This document shows, piece by piece, positions 12,430 to 24,904 of a stretch of DNA of 64,000 bases; the stretch's first letter is position 1; every line of letters starts with the position of its first letter. The DNA is taken from assembly GCF_019097595.1 (NCBI RefSeq), contig NC_080714.1:7549259-7613258 (forward strand). The letters are read 5' to 3'. Position numbers and translations under genes: made by a program. This stretch comes from Hemibagrus wyckioides (taxonomy: Eukaryota > Chordata > Actinopteri > Siluriformes > Bagridae). Under the pieces are notes generated by a model, which had not been told where the DNA came from, made no database searches, and worked only from the letters and a program-made list of their open reading frames with translations.

Positions 12430-14235
12430 ACCATCACTGCTTCAACACGCTTACTCTACTCACCTGTAAGTTTCTTCCATACCTTTCCATATGAAATCCA
12501 TGGTTGCCTTAATCTAATTTTAAACTCTTACATCAATGTTTGCTATCTGTGTTTGCTTTACAGTGCTTTTTGCAGTACCTGCATTGCGTGTTTCTGGAGG
12601 TAATATTTAAATACTGTCAAAGACCATTTTTATATAACCTGACATGTGATATCTGCTTAACTTAACAGATCGCTCAGGTGTACTTAAAAAAAACTGTGTA
12701 AATAATCTGTTCTTTCAGAAACTGTGATTACCTGTGATGGTGATGTTCAGCGCCTCACCCGTGGTAAGTTTAAATGTCTTTCACCCTGTATAGCTGTACG
12801 AAAACATTGCATTATTATAGGAAACTATTAGGAGTCTACTGTTTACGCCCGTTCAGATAGCACAATCTGCAGTACTAAACGTCCCCATCTTACATCTACT
12901 GATACCAGCTGTTACAGTACTGTTTCCACTATTGCTGACAGGCTCAGTGTTTCTTGGGTTATACTATAACACAATAGATCTACAACAACTGGCAGAAATT
13001 TATTAAATTTATTTAATATCAATCGTACAAATGTATGAAATAACTGATACCACAGTGCTGCTAAATGCTAGATTCTAAATGATCACAAGGTGTTTTTTTT
13101 TTTTACAACAGCATGACCATACAATAGACAACAGTACCATTGGAAAGTTTATGTTAATATACTTGTTTAATGCATTCGTCTTTCTATAGTAACTACTTAC
13201 ACAGGAACTTATATGGCTATTACCAATTATTCACTACTGGAAACAGATGTTTATGTAAAATTTCGACTATGGGAGATTTAAGTATAAGAACTTTATAACA
13301 ATCAGTAAGGTTTTCAACAAGGGCAAGTTTTGTTCCTTTTAATTTCATGATAGAAAAGGAGCAGAAAGTGTTGGTGGTTGTGAGGAAATGACAGTCTAAA
13401 GCTGCTATAATATAGAAATTAAGAGAAACTGACTTGATGTTCCACTACAATAAAGATACCAGTAAAGGGATGATAGCATAACCCCACTAAGCATATTTGG
13501 TCTTTTTTACCCAGATGCAATGGACTAAGAGAGTGTGAGGTAAAGACGACTAGTGATGATTGTTATACCAAATAGATTTAGCATTCTTCCACCATATTGT
13601 GGAAGTCCTTTTCCACTGCTTTTCTTTGCAGATGTCTAATAGTCTATTTTTTTCCTTGTGATAAATACTTTTAGGTGATTACAAAATAGAGATCATCAGC
13701 ACTAGCTATGGCCGAACCGATTCCACTACATGTTCTACAGGGCGACCTCTTGAGCAACTTTCCAACACAAACTGCTACACTCCTGAAGCTATAAATAATT
13801 ACAATTAGCCTTTATTTGTCACATATACATTACAGCACAGTGAAATGCTTTTCTTCACATATCCCATCCTTGGAGGTTGGGGTCAGAGCACAGGGTCAGC
13901 TATGATACAGCACCCCTGGAGCAGAGAGGGTTAAGGGCCTTGTTCAAGGGCCCAACAGTGGTAACTTGGTGGTGCTGGAACCCCTGATCTTCCAGTCAGT
14001 GACCCAGAGCCTTAACCACTTGAGCCACCACTGCCCTAAAGCGCTAAATATAGTTAAAGATAGGTAACAGAAGCAAAAGTGTGACCTTCATCAGTACACA
14101 TGACCGATATCAGTAATATACAGTACAATACTGCTATATGTGGATACAAGTTCAAATGAAAACCCCATTGTTTTCCAGGTGTGACGGAGAGAGCAGCTGC
14201 CAGCTGCCTGCTGAAAATGAAGTGTTCAATGATTA
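12430..14235 (+). pseudogene. Rhamnose-binding lectin pseudogene B, inverted
   Basis: This is the only lectin copy on the plus strand. Recognisable pieces: exon 1 without its ATG (to 12465), exon 2 (12564-12599), exon 3 (12719-12763) with both Cys codons changed to Arg, exon 4 lacking its 5' part (about 12831-12941) and with a GC instead of GT after the exon, and 34 bases of exon 5 (13515-13548). That fragment is fused directly to sequence that in copy A lies in the intron before exon 10, so CRD2 and the start of CRD3 are deleted. Exon 10 (13675-14063) is split by a SINE-like insertion. Exon 11 (from 14179) breaks off near 14230. It cannot encode a lectin. Confidence 0.85.
13797..14040. mobile_element. 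SINE-like insertion in exon 10 of pseudogene B
   Basis: About 245 bp of foreign sequence splits the exon. Flanks read GCTATAAAT on the left and GCGCTAAAT on the right, against GCTCTAAAT in the uninterrupted exon of copy A, consistent with an aged target-site duplication of about 8-9 bp. The interior 'ggttaagggccttgttcaag' is shared with another short element near 57990-58180. The exact family is not identified. Confidence 0.6.
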
Positions 14236-14265
14236 TTGAACCTTTAAATACATGACAATTTCATA

Positions 14266-14267
<2 letters not shown>

Positions 14268-14314
<47 letters not shown>
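14268..14314. repeat. (CT)n microsatellite
   Basis: Uninterrupted CT dinucleotide run between the two tail-to-tail lectin pseudogenes. Confidence 0.9.
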
Positions 14315-14322
<8 letters not shown>

Positions 14323-14763
14323 CTCCCCAAAATATCGACTGAAAGAGAAAAAGCCAGTATTGTATCATGATATATTTATATACATGTATATCACAGTGTT
14401 GAGCAATTGGCTGGTCAGAAAGTCATTAATTTTCTGTACTAGCAGCTGTAATTATAGTGCTGGCTAAAGTTTGAATCATAGAATTATAATCATTCTAATA
14501 CATTATTGTTTCTATAGTAGCAATCTGAATCTCTGGTATCAGCATTTTTTTTTAACATGAAACTGACTTTAGGAGAGAGGACTTTCTTCTGAGGAGTTTA
14601 TATCTGATAAACTCCGGAGAGTTTATATCTGATAAGTGATAACAGTCATTTAGTTGGTTCATTAATAATTTTTTAATTTTTTTAAAATGAACTGACTGAA
14701 TTTTAACTAACTGCACATGAATTCACACAACTCTCATCTGTTATGCTTGCACTCAGAGCATGG

Positions 14764-16780
14764 TTTATTGCAGGATAGTTTATCATTACTAAGTGGACTA
14801 CTTTAGGAGGAATTGATTAAGTTTCCAAAATAAAATCATTAGAGCAATCAGTGGTCGGTCAAACATAATGCGCACACTGTACCTGTGCTGTAACAAGACA
14901 ACTGCTTTTTTTTTTTTTTTTTTTTTTTAATACAAGTACCGAGAGATGTTTCTTCAAAATCTAGTGGAGCAAAAGTTAAAAGTCTCAAAGACTTTCTATA
15001 CTTTAATAAAGTATAGATACTGGAAAAAGATAGTTAAGTACGGTAACAGATTACATTTACTTCATTACTGCCCACCACTGAGAGCAACTTATTATATAAC
15101 ATACAGATAAGTTAAGTATTCCTCCACCCAGACTCCTGCACTATCATGTGCATGGTTGCAAATTTAAAACTGATTCCTTATCAGACTGAAGACAGGCCAC
15201 AGGGGAAATAGATGCAGTCCTTCTAGTGTGTGAATAGCAAGCAAAAAAGAATAGTAGAAGTACTGGGCATATTTTTATTAATATTTAAGTAAGTTTGTGT
15301 TGTAACATATTTTGAGATTTTATCACTACATAGGGATGTTATTTTTGGCCACTTTTTAAAATTTAAATCTACTTTGGCCGTCATATAGACTATTTATGGG
15401 CATCGATGAAGTTTTAAGTGGTTGTGATTTATTTGTAAGTTTCCATACATGAATCAGGGGGCAAAGCGAATCCGCCTTTACCCCTATATTCAGAATTAGG
15501 CATAAATAGCAGAAGTATGTTGTGTAGAAATCCTCTCATTTTAATGATCAGAAAAGAAATATAAAATAGCAGAGTCTATTTATTTAGACAGAAAGGGGTC
15601 AGGGAACTCTGTGAGCGTGGATTTTTCATATTATCCTTATGAGGATATTCAACTGAGATAATTATTAATGCAGGTAATATGATATTGATATGATGCCTCA
15701 CTATAACTTTGATTATTTATAATTAATTTATTGCAAGTCAGAAGAAGAGCTACTCTTGCCACACTGATGCCAAACTGATTATTTTTCAAAGACAGCATGC
15801 CTGTCTGTTTTATTCCTCTAATGCCAGAACAATTTCTCAACTATTACAATTTATTATAATTAAAGAAAGACTCATTATACATTTTATACATTTATACAGT
15901 TATGTTTAATGCTGTGGAATGACGAGCCATTTTCTCTTATTTTGAGCATTATTGCAGCTTTAGACTGCAATTTCCTCAACAGCATCCACACACTATGTCG
16001 GCTTACTGCCAAACTGCAAACAACTGATACTTAAAGCTCCATTCATGAAAATTAAATGACCAACTGTTTAAAGAAATGTCACCATGTCAACAATTACAAT
16101 AAAAAAAAAAATCCATTCATGTGGAGGGTTATCCATGCAAATTCCTGGATAAGTAGATACTATAGAAAGAATAATTTTTAATCAAAAATCTGTAATTGAT
16201 TATGGTAGAGCCTTTATTAGCAAAGTGCTATTTAATTAATTCAATGAATTATATAAATATGGCATTATATAATATGCCAATTATGGTAGATCTGTTGTGT
16301 ATGTTATAACCCAAGAAACACTGTACCTGTCAGCAATAGTGGAATCAGTACTGTAACAGATGTGTAGTCCTGTAGATTGTGCTATCCAAACAGCCGTACA
16401 CAAATTTATTACAGCATCGCTTTTCTTATAATAATACATACAGCTGGACAGAATAAAATACATTTAAAGGCAGTGGACATCAACATCACAGGTAATCAAA
16501 CTCTCTGAAAGAAAATATTTATTCATACAGATATTTGAAGTAAACCTGAGTTAATATGTAAGGTTGTCTGTGAAACATATATCACATGTTAGGTTATTTC
16601 AAAAATAATATTTGACTGCATTCAAATATTACCTCGAGACGCGAGCAAGCCAGGTGATGCAATAAGCACTGTAAAGCAAACACAGATAGCTAACTATCAC
16701 TATCTATTAATATTATGATTATTTATTATCTATTACTATCAAACTTACAAAGTGAGTAGAGTATGCTCCAGGCAAAACAT
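14764..16780 (-). pseudogene. Rhamnose-binding lectin pseudogene C
   Basis: Minus-strand remnants in gene order: exon 1 (16749-16780), with one extra base before the donor that breaks the frame; exon 2 (16633-16668); exon 3 ending at 16502, whose 3' part and donor are deleted near 16467; the 3' half of exon 4 (ending near 16327), keeping STIADR-type sequence; a frameshifted scrap of exon 5 (about 15430-15480); and a 3'UTR-like block (about 15105-15240) with AATAAA at 14764-14769. Exons for CRD2 and CRD3 are absent. An hAT-type MITE sits in the 3' region. It lies tail to tail with pseudogene B. Confidence 0.8.
14849..15080. mobile_element. hAT-type MITE with 8-bp target duplication
   Basis: The element starts CAGTGGTCGG and ends CCCACCACTG, so its inverted ends agree at nine of ten positions. 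It is flanked by AGAGCAAT (14841-14848) and AGAGCAAC (15081-15088), the 8-bp duplication typical of hAT elements. It is 232 bp and non-coding, with a poly-T run at about 14906-14928. It interrupts the 3' flank of lectin pseudogene C. Similar internal sequence occurs at 39290-39480. Confidence 0.8.
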
Positions 16781-17179
16781 GGTGCTGAATGTGTTGATGC
16801 TCAGTGTATTGATGTTGTTGCACCAGTGGGACTAGACCACTTTGTATACAATTTATGGAGTCCTAGTAACTGGAAACAAAATAATTGTACTAAAGACACC
16901 TTGACGCACCCAGAATGCATAATAATTGGATTTCACAGGAATTCAGATGAACACGGATAGGTTAGAGTACTTTCTTTATCTGAGCTTATAAACCACCTGG
17001 AAAAAAGCATACCCAACTAGACCCCTAACCCTTAATATTCAAAGAGACTTGTGAGGAAGCACCAAAGGAACATTTATAGGGTAGTTTCCTTGCAGAAAAA
17101 TCACCCACATTTTAAAACGTTCTGATTGATCGAAAATACTGCAGTTTTACCAGAATCAAGATGATTTCATAATCAGGAG

Positions 17180-17600
17180 ATTTAGAGCCAGGGTATAGTC
17201 AAAAAGTTGTTGTAGTTTTGCAGAAAGACAGCCTGGGCACTGTATAGTCTAAACATGAGGGGGAAAACAGTCAACATGTACATGCCAAAACACATACTTG
17301 AGACGATATAGATAAAGGCCAGGCCTAAGATAAGAGAAGGGGCAAAGACATTATGACCCAGAAGATAGATACATCTGAATGAGCAAAATACATCCTTGAA
17401 TGTAAAAAAATCTTTACAAAAACAACAAAAAAAGAAGATTAAGTCAACTGGCCTTGACCTTAAATGGTCATGGTCAGTTTTAAGGCTCACCCATAGAAGA
17501 TTAACTCCTCTTTGTTTTCATATCAAACAAGTTTGCTCTCCTTAGAAAAGCACCCACTGAGAATTCTACTGATAGTGCTCTGATAAAAGGAATCTCTATT
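17180..17600 (-). repeat. Repeat upstream of pseudogene C, related to 35860-36070
   Basis: A 102-codon hydrophobic open frame occurs here on the minus strand, but I recognise no family. The sequence 'gtttagactatacagtgccc' and its neighbourhood recur in diverged form on the plus strand near 35965-36070, where the frame is not kept. That argues for a repeat, or an old duplicated non-coding flank, rather than a gene. Confidence 0.45.
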
Positions 17601-18338
17601 CTATGACACTTGATATAGCTTTAGGGCATAGGTTTTAAACTCAAGGCCTACAAAGCAAATTCAGCCTGCTGCCTTGTTTCAACCTGTTCAACCTTGCAAA
17701 AAACGACTGAACTTCCCCAGGGTTATACTGTATATTAAATTACTTTTAATGCATTTGGTAGTAGGAGTAATATTTTCTTAATTGTATTAATACAAGTAAT
17801 ATAAACATTTAATACTATTAGAAATGATATTTTTGACATTTTTACAGAAACAGATTCAAATTAGATATATAATTATAATTATAATTTTATTTTAATAAAA
17901 TAAAATAAAATAAAATAAAATAAAATAAAATAAAATAAAATAAAATAAAATAAAATAAAATAATAATAATTCAGTTTAAAATGAGCCTCTCCTGAAGCTA
18001 ATCTATCTGACTCCAAATTGACCACAATGACCCGACTAACTCAGTCTAATGAGCAGACTTAAACTAACTAAGAAAAAGCCAAATACTTCAGACTGGATGA
18101 TCACAGAGATGAAGTTTATTGCAGTCAGCGTTGAGTACAAATTATAAGGTGCTCACATGGAACCCCACAAACTTCAGTTTCAAAGCTCAGTGTCTATATC
18201 CATGTTTCTTATCATACATGCTGACATCAGCCTAGCTCCTCATGTCAAAACGGTCCACCTATTGTTTTTTTGTGGAAAGTTTGGGGCATTATTATATTCT
18301 AATTTTACATTTATTTCCTATTCAGTTTTAATATAATT

Positions 18339-18410
<72 letters not shown>

Positions 18411-19499
18411 TTATTCCTATCATTATGTTTTTTTTTTTTTACATATTTTTCAGTGTGAAACATTTTCATGTTGAGAAGACATCATGGGTATGCAAAAGTC
18501 ACCATCCCTTTTCCACGTTAATTATTCTAAGCTTATAGCTAATTTATGCATTTTGGATGATATGTTTTAGATTTGGCCAGGGGTGAACTTGATTTTCCCC
18601 AAACCTTTATCAGTGTGCTTCAACAATGCACTGATTCTCCCAGACTTTAGCTGCAGGTCTTCCACAGATCTAACACTGCTCTGAGCGGACTACCTGACCT
18701 TGACTTTAACTTCAACTTTAGAGGAGTTACAATGGATTTTTTATTTTTTATTTTAAAAAAAAATGGTCGATCGTTTTGCTAGATAAGACCCTTCTTCCTG
18801 GGCTGGGATAGTTTAGAGATGCATTTAAACTGCATTTTGGAAGTTCAAACTCATGGGCACCATTGATGTCCACTATATGGAGAAAAATCCTGAAATGTTT
18901 TCCTTAAAAAATGTTTTTATTTCTTTATGACTGACGAAAGAAAGACATGAAGATCTTGGATGACAATGGGGGTGAGTAAATTGTTTGTAAATTTTTGTTC
19001 TGGAAATAAACTTTTCCTTTAAGGAACTTCATATCAAAGAACTGCATTATTTGATGTCAACATACTGCATTAATAGTCAGTAGTCAATAGTCAATAGCCA
19101 TCCTTTTTTACCATCATTTGACAGGCCACTGCAGAATTTCATCTAATAATTAGATAATTATTCGAAGATAATTAGGTAATTGTTTTTTTTTTGTTATAAT
19201 GACACACACAATCCAAAATATGGGCACAACTGAATAAATTTGAGACCTCACACACACACACACACACACAGTGCCTTGCATAGATATTTACCTCCTATTG
19301 CACGTTTTGTGTTACAGTTACAGTTGATTTGAGATTTGGATTATAAATTATGAATCCACACGAAATATCCTATAATATTCAATTGGGGAGAAAAAAATAA
19401 GATAGTTTAGCAAAATTATGATTTGATAAGTATAGAAATTTACTTCCTTCCTTACTTACTTACTTAGACCATCAAATGTTTGCTCTATTCATCAAATGT
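17601..19499. other. No gene seen; microsatellites
   Basis: AT-rich intergenic sequence with an (AAAAT)n tract at about 17894-17963, a (TA)n tract at about 18342-18407 and a short (CA)n tract at about 19249-19270. No exon, RNA gene or transposon coding sequence recognised. Confidence 0.6.
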
Positions 19500-19860
19500 T
19501 ATGCTCTATTTTGCCCCCTAGTAATCCGCTAGCACTGCTCGACCGGTCCCACCATCTCTAGGTAAGAGGTAGGTATACATCTAGACACTTCTCTGTTCTG
19601 GCACCGAGGTGGTGGAATTTACTTCCCCTAGATGGCCGAACAGCTGAGTCACTGACTGTCTTCGAACGACGAATGAAGACCTACCTCTTCCTGAAACACT
19701 TAAACTAGCTCTTATCTTTCCCTGTTTGTTTTATGTATTGTTTTATGTTAAGTCTGTGACCTATTGAACCAGTGATAATGTATTCATTGAGGCTTGTACA
19801 TCGCTCTGGATGAGAGCGTCTATCAAATGCAGGAAATGTAAATGTAAAGAAATAACAGAG
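19500..19860 (+). mobile_element. 3' end of a LINE (L2/CR1-like)
   Basis: From 19562 to a TAG at 19706-19708 a frame encodes VRGRYTSRHFSVLAPRWWN and then a motif ending ERRMKTYLF, the usual C-terminus of fish L2/CR1-type reverse-transcriptase ORFs. A TAG stop lies directly before 19562, so the copy is dead. The tail 'gctctggatgagagcgtc' with repeated 'aaatgtaaatgt' is the usual 3' end. The element is 5' truncated. Confidence 0.7.
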
Positions 19861-19890
19861 ATCATTTATTTAATTTTTATTTTGAATGAC

Positions 19891-19995
<105 letters not shown>

Positions 19996-20309
19996 AATAA
20001 GACAACACATTTTACCCTGTACTTTTACTATTCTATGGCCTGTCTATCAAAGAAAAAAATCTAAAACATTAGTCTTTCTGTTGGCTCTATTGCCTATAGT
20101 AATAGTAACTCAGAAATGTGTCAGCGTTTATAAGACTGTTCACCTGTATTATGCCTTTGGATTCCATTTGGCACCTGTCCGCTCTGTGTTTGACATGTTT
20201 ATGAGACTTTGTTGTTTGTATGAATTTGTTTGGACAACCACTGCTTCAGATTGCATAAAATCTGCACATAAACACACACAACTCATATATGATATGCATG
20301 TTTAGAAAG

Positions 20310-20315
20310 TTTATT
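20310..20315 (-). terminator. Poly(A) signal of RBL gene D
   Basis: Minus strand reads AATAAA, about 620 bp beyond the stop codon. It lies in a 3'UTR exon (about 20310-20553) joined through the donor 2 nt after the stop (intron about 20554-20926). Flanking sequence resembles the poly(A) regions of genes E, F and G. Confidence 0.65.
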
Positions 20316-20928
20316 GCGCAATCATCTGTAAAGTGGATTCGTTTAGGATGGTGGGATTACATGTTAAAGCCAGTAAGTATGGTTCAGCAACAAAATCACT
20401 GCAGCAGTTGATTATGCAAAAGCAAAAATGATTTAACCTGCCAGTGTTAAGTACATTAAAAACAAAGCTCTTGCATTGTAACATCTGTATGGCTTTGTAG
20501 GTAAAACTTTGTGATCCCTTTTCTGGCCACTGGGTGGAAAGCTGGAAGTCATTCTATCAGTAGTAAAAAAAACAAAGAAAAAGAGAACAGCACATAAAAT
20601 ACTTTTCCTGTTATATGCACTGTATTCAAGATGTGTAGTAATTCAGATTAAATATACTGTAAAAACAATGTGATATAAAAGTTCAGACTATTTGAACATA
20701 AGTTATATTTTAGAATTGCAGCAATTGTGTGTTGAACCAATTTTTTGAGGAAAAATGAACACTATATAGGGATTTTTGTAGTTGGTAACGATGTACCTAC
20801 CTTCTACTTCATTGTGACATGCACTTTTGGAGATTAATATGTACAGTATTCTATTACCCATATGTGTGTGTAGATCTGCATTAACACAGTTACTGAATAC
20901 ACAGTTTGGCAGAAAAATAAACTTACAA

Positions 20929-22600
20929 TCAGACACAGGCGTACACAATATTCAGGTACTTATAGGTGTAAGGACAGGGGTCAGAGAAGACAGAATTGGT
21001 AGCAGGGACCTGACAGCTGCTAACTCCTTCACATCTGCAAAAACAACAGGCTTTAATTTGAACTCTGATAGACATCAATAATGAATGTTTTTGATAACAA
21101 GATGATGTGATACTAGCATAGGTTTACACTTCAATTACTTCCATTACCTAGCTGCAACTTTAGTTACTGTGTCAGCCGTGAAGCAGTTTGTGTTGGAGAG
21201 TTGATTGGCAGGTCGTCCTGAGGAACATGTGGTGGAATTGGTTCGGCCGTAGTTAGCACTGATAATCTTTATATTGCTGGCACCTAAAATTAGACGAATG
21301 TATATTAGCTTTTTATAGTTTAAATTCTTGTTATATAAGTAGTACAATGTAATGTATTATTATTATGTTATGTAATGTTACAGGTATATAATAATTAATG
21401 GGGGAATAGAAGTGAAAAGAAGAGTACAAACCACAGTTCAGTGACGCAGTACTGCCTTCACAGGCCACAAGTTCCTCTGCAGGAAACAGATTCATTGCAT
21501 AAAACAACCAAAAACAAACAAACTAAAAAGTTGTTTATGTGGTAAGTTGACTGACTTAAAAAATTAAATAAATGTTTGTGAAAATGAGGATAACAGCACT
21601 GGATATTGGATCAGATAAACAAATAAACAAATAGGTTATAACATGGGTATAAAGGTGCCAACAGCCAAGCAAAGGTCCATATTAATTAACATTAATGAGA
21701 CATTATATATATATATTGCTGTATAAACAGATGCTGAGATAAATACTAGCTAACTTCTTAAAAAAAGTAACTGCAAATTGCAAATGGAAGTCTTACACAA
21801 AAACCTTTGAACATACAGAGTCCAACTGAATGCTGAAACTAACTTCTGTGTCGCAGAGATATTTGCGCTGCACTTAACCCTGGGTTATTGTCATTTTAAA
21901 CACCGTTTTTAACCCTGGGTAAAGAAAGGTTTCACACTTGTATTTTGAAAGCGGTGTTAGCTCCGCTTTTGCGGCGTTAACCCTGCATTGTGGTGCTAAG
22001 TCTGTTCAGTGTGAATCAGAGCAGTGTTTGCTTGTAGCTGCTGGACGCTTGGCAACAGACAGCCAATCAGAAATTGAGCAGCAAGGCTCATGTCATGTCA
22101 GTGACAGGAAATGTGCATCATGTAAACATGTTGCCTGCTGTTCGTCCAATCAGCAACGGTGATACAGCAAATATGCAAATAAGATTGTTAACCCGGCGTT
22201 TAGGAATGTACAGTGTGAAACGTCTGTTAAAGAACACCCAGGATTAACAAGTAACCCCAGGAATAGTATGAGTAGTGTGAAACGTGATTACAGATAACCC
22301 AGGATTCCGTTTATCCAGGGTTTAGGATGACCCAGGGTTAACAATTTCAAGTGTGAAAAGACCTATTGTGTCATTATGTCATTATAATATTATAATATCA
22401 TGCAATTCACAATAATATTATTCCCAATACATTTCAAGTGTAATTACCATATATATAAATATAACTAAGGCTATGACGTTAATATTTTAGAGTTGCGAGA
22501 AGATTAGGGGTGCTTGATATCCCCCACCCCCCAATGGAAAAAGGGTTTAAATCTGTCTATAGAGGAAAGAATTTTGAATCAGAAAAGTAAAAATAAATTA

Positions 22601-22648
<48 letters not shown>

Positions 22649-23639
22649 TCTAATTCATCCCAAAGGTGTTCTATCGGGTTGAGGTCAGGACTCTGTGCAG
22701 GCCAGTCAAGTTCATCCACACCAGACTCTGTCATCCATGTCTTTATGGACCTTGCTTTGTGTACTGGTGCACAGTCATGTTGGAAGAGGAAGGGGCCAGC
22801 TCCAAACTGTTCCCACAAAGTTGGGAGCATGGAATTGTCCAAAATGTCTTGGTATGCTGAAGCATTCAGAGTTCCTTTCACTGGAACTAAGGGGCCAAGC
22901 CCAGCTCCTGAAAAACAACCCTACACCATAATCCCCCCTCCACCAAACTTTACACTTGGCACAATGCAGTCAGACAAGTACCGTTCTCCTGGCAACCGCC
23001 AAACCCAGACTCGTCCATCAGATTGCCAGATGGAGAAGCGCGATTCGTCACTCCAGAGAACGCGTCTCCACTGCTCTAGAGTCCAGTGGCGGCGTGCTTT
23101 ACACCACTGCATCTGACGCTTTGCATTGCACTTGGTGATGTATGGCTTGGATGCAGCTGCTCGGCCATGGAAACCCATTCCATGAAGCTCTCTGCACACT
23201 GTTCTTGAACTAATCTGAAGGCCACATGAAGTTTGGAGGTCTGTAGCGATTGACTCTGCAGAAAGTTGGCGACCTCTTCGCACTATGCGCCTCAGCATCC
23301 GCTGACCCCGCTCCGTCAGTTTACGTGGCCTACCCCTTCGTGGCTGAGTTGCTGTCGTTCCCAAACACTTCCACGTTCTTATAATACAGCTGACAGTTGA
23401 CTGTGGAATATTTAGGAGTGAGGAAATTTCACGACTGGATTTGTTGCACAGGTGGCATCCTATCACAGTTCCACGCTGGAATTCACTGAGCTCCTGAGAG
23501 CGACCCATTCTTTCACAAATGTTTGTAAAAACAGTCTGCATGCCTAGGTGCTTGATTTTATACACCTGTGGCCATGGAAGTGATTGGAACACCTGATTCT
23601 GATTATTTGGATGGGTGAGCGAATACTTTTGGCAATATA

Positions 23640-23679
<40 letters not shown>

Positions 23680-24859
23680 TTTGATGATGAGGCCATAGGT
23701 CCATTGTTTTATTCATACTTGTGCCTTGGCCTTGTTTTATTCATACTTGCTTTAAAAGTGCTTTAGTTATTCCTGTATGCCCAAGATTATAAAAAAAGGG
23801 TAAAAACAGAAAAGTCTGTCAAGGGGAGAAGATTACTTACTAGTGCAGATGTAGGACACAGTGAGGTATTCAACAGTTTTAGTACAAGGATCTGTAAAGA
23901 TGGTGCTTGAAGCTTGTAAAGTGCATGTTTTCATTCCATTACACCTTTAAATGAAAGTAAAATGTTAACTTGGCCGCTGTCACCAAAGGTCATTATCTAC
24001 TAAGTAAGATATTTAAACAAACAAACAACAAAAACAAAGTTACAGTGCGGCCACAATTGAGAGTGTGTTTGGAGCGTAACAGTTGGTATTCTGGATCAAA
24101 TTGTTGGTGAGTCCAGCTGAACAGGTTCTGGAGTCAGCACGCCCAAAGTTTGCATTTATGATCTTAATAGAATCAGCTCCTACACAGAGGCACAGATAAA
24201 CCTGCTGTAAACCAAGTGTACCATCAAATAATAATAATAATTGCTCAGCAGCCCAAATGTAGGGAGAAAGAGCTCCTACCACAATCCAGTGTGCTGTAGC
24301 CCTGCTCGCAGATCACAACAAGCTCTAGAGAAAGGGGACAAAATAAACTGGAGTAGGGACCATGGGAAATTATACTGGGAATACTGTATTGTGATGCCAA
24401 TTCTGAAGTGTTTTCAAAATCAAACATAACCTATAGACTACTTACTGGCATTGATACAATCATAACTTGTGTTGTAGTACTTGTAAGTTCCATAACATGG
24501 GTCAGGGTTGCCAAGTACATCCGTCTTTAACTCACACTCTCTCAGTCCATTGCATCTGTTTGAGTTATAAAGACAAAATGCTCTCACCAGAGTTATATTG
24601 TTGTTATATAATTCATCACAGAGGAAATATAATAATGCTGAAATATTCTGTAAGAATAGTGCAAGTAAATCTGTACCTATCAGCAATTGTAGAAATCAGC
24701 GAATAACAGTTGGTATTAGCAACCTGCGAATTAGGCCGACCAATACTACAAGTGCTGCTGTCCGTTCGGCCATACACAGAAGACTTCACTATAATCAGTC
24801 CAGTGTCTAAAAACAGTAATAATAATAACAGTTATAACAACAACAACAACAACAACAAC

Positions 24860-24904
<45 letters not shown>

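Noticed and set aside
17182..17490. 102-codon hydrophobic frame that could suggest a membrane protein
   Set aside because: No family recognised, and the related sequence near 35860-36070 does not keep the frame.
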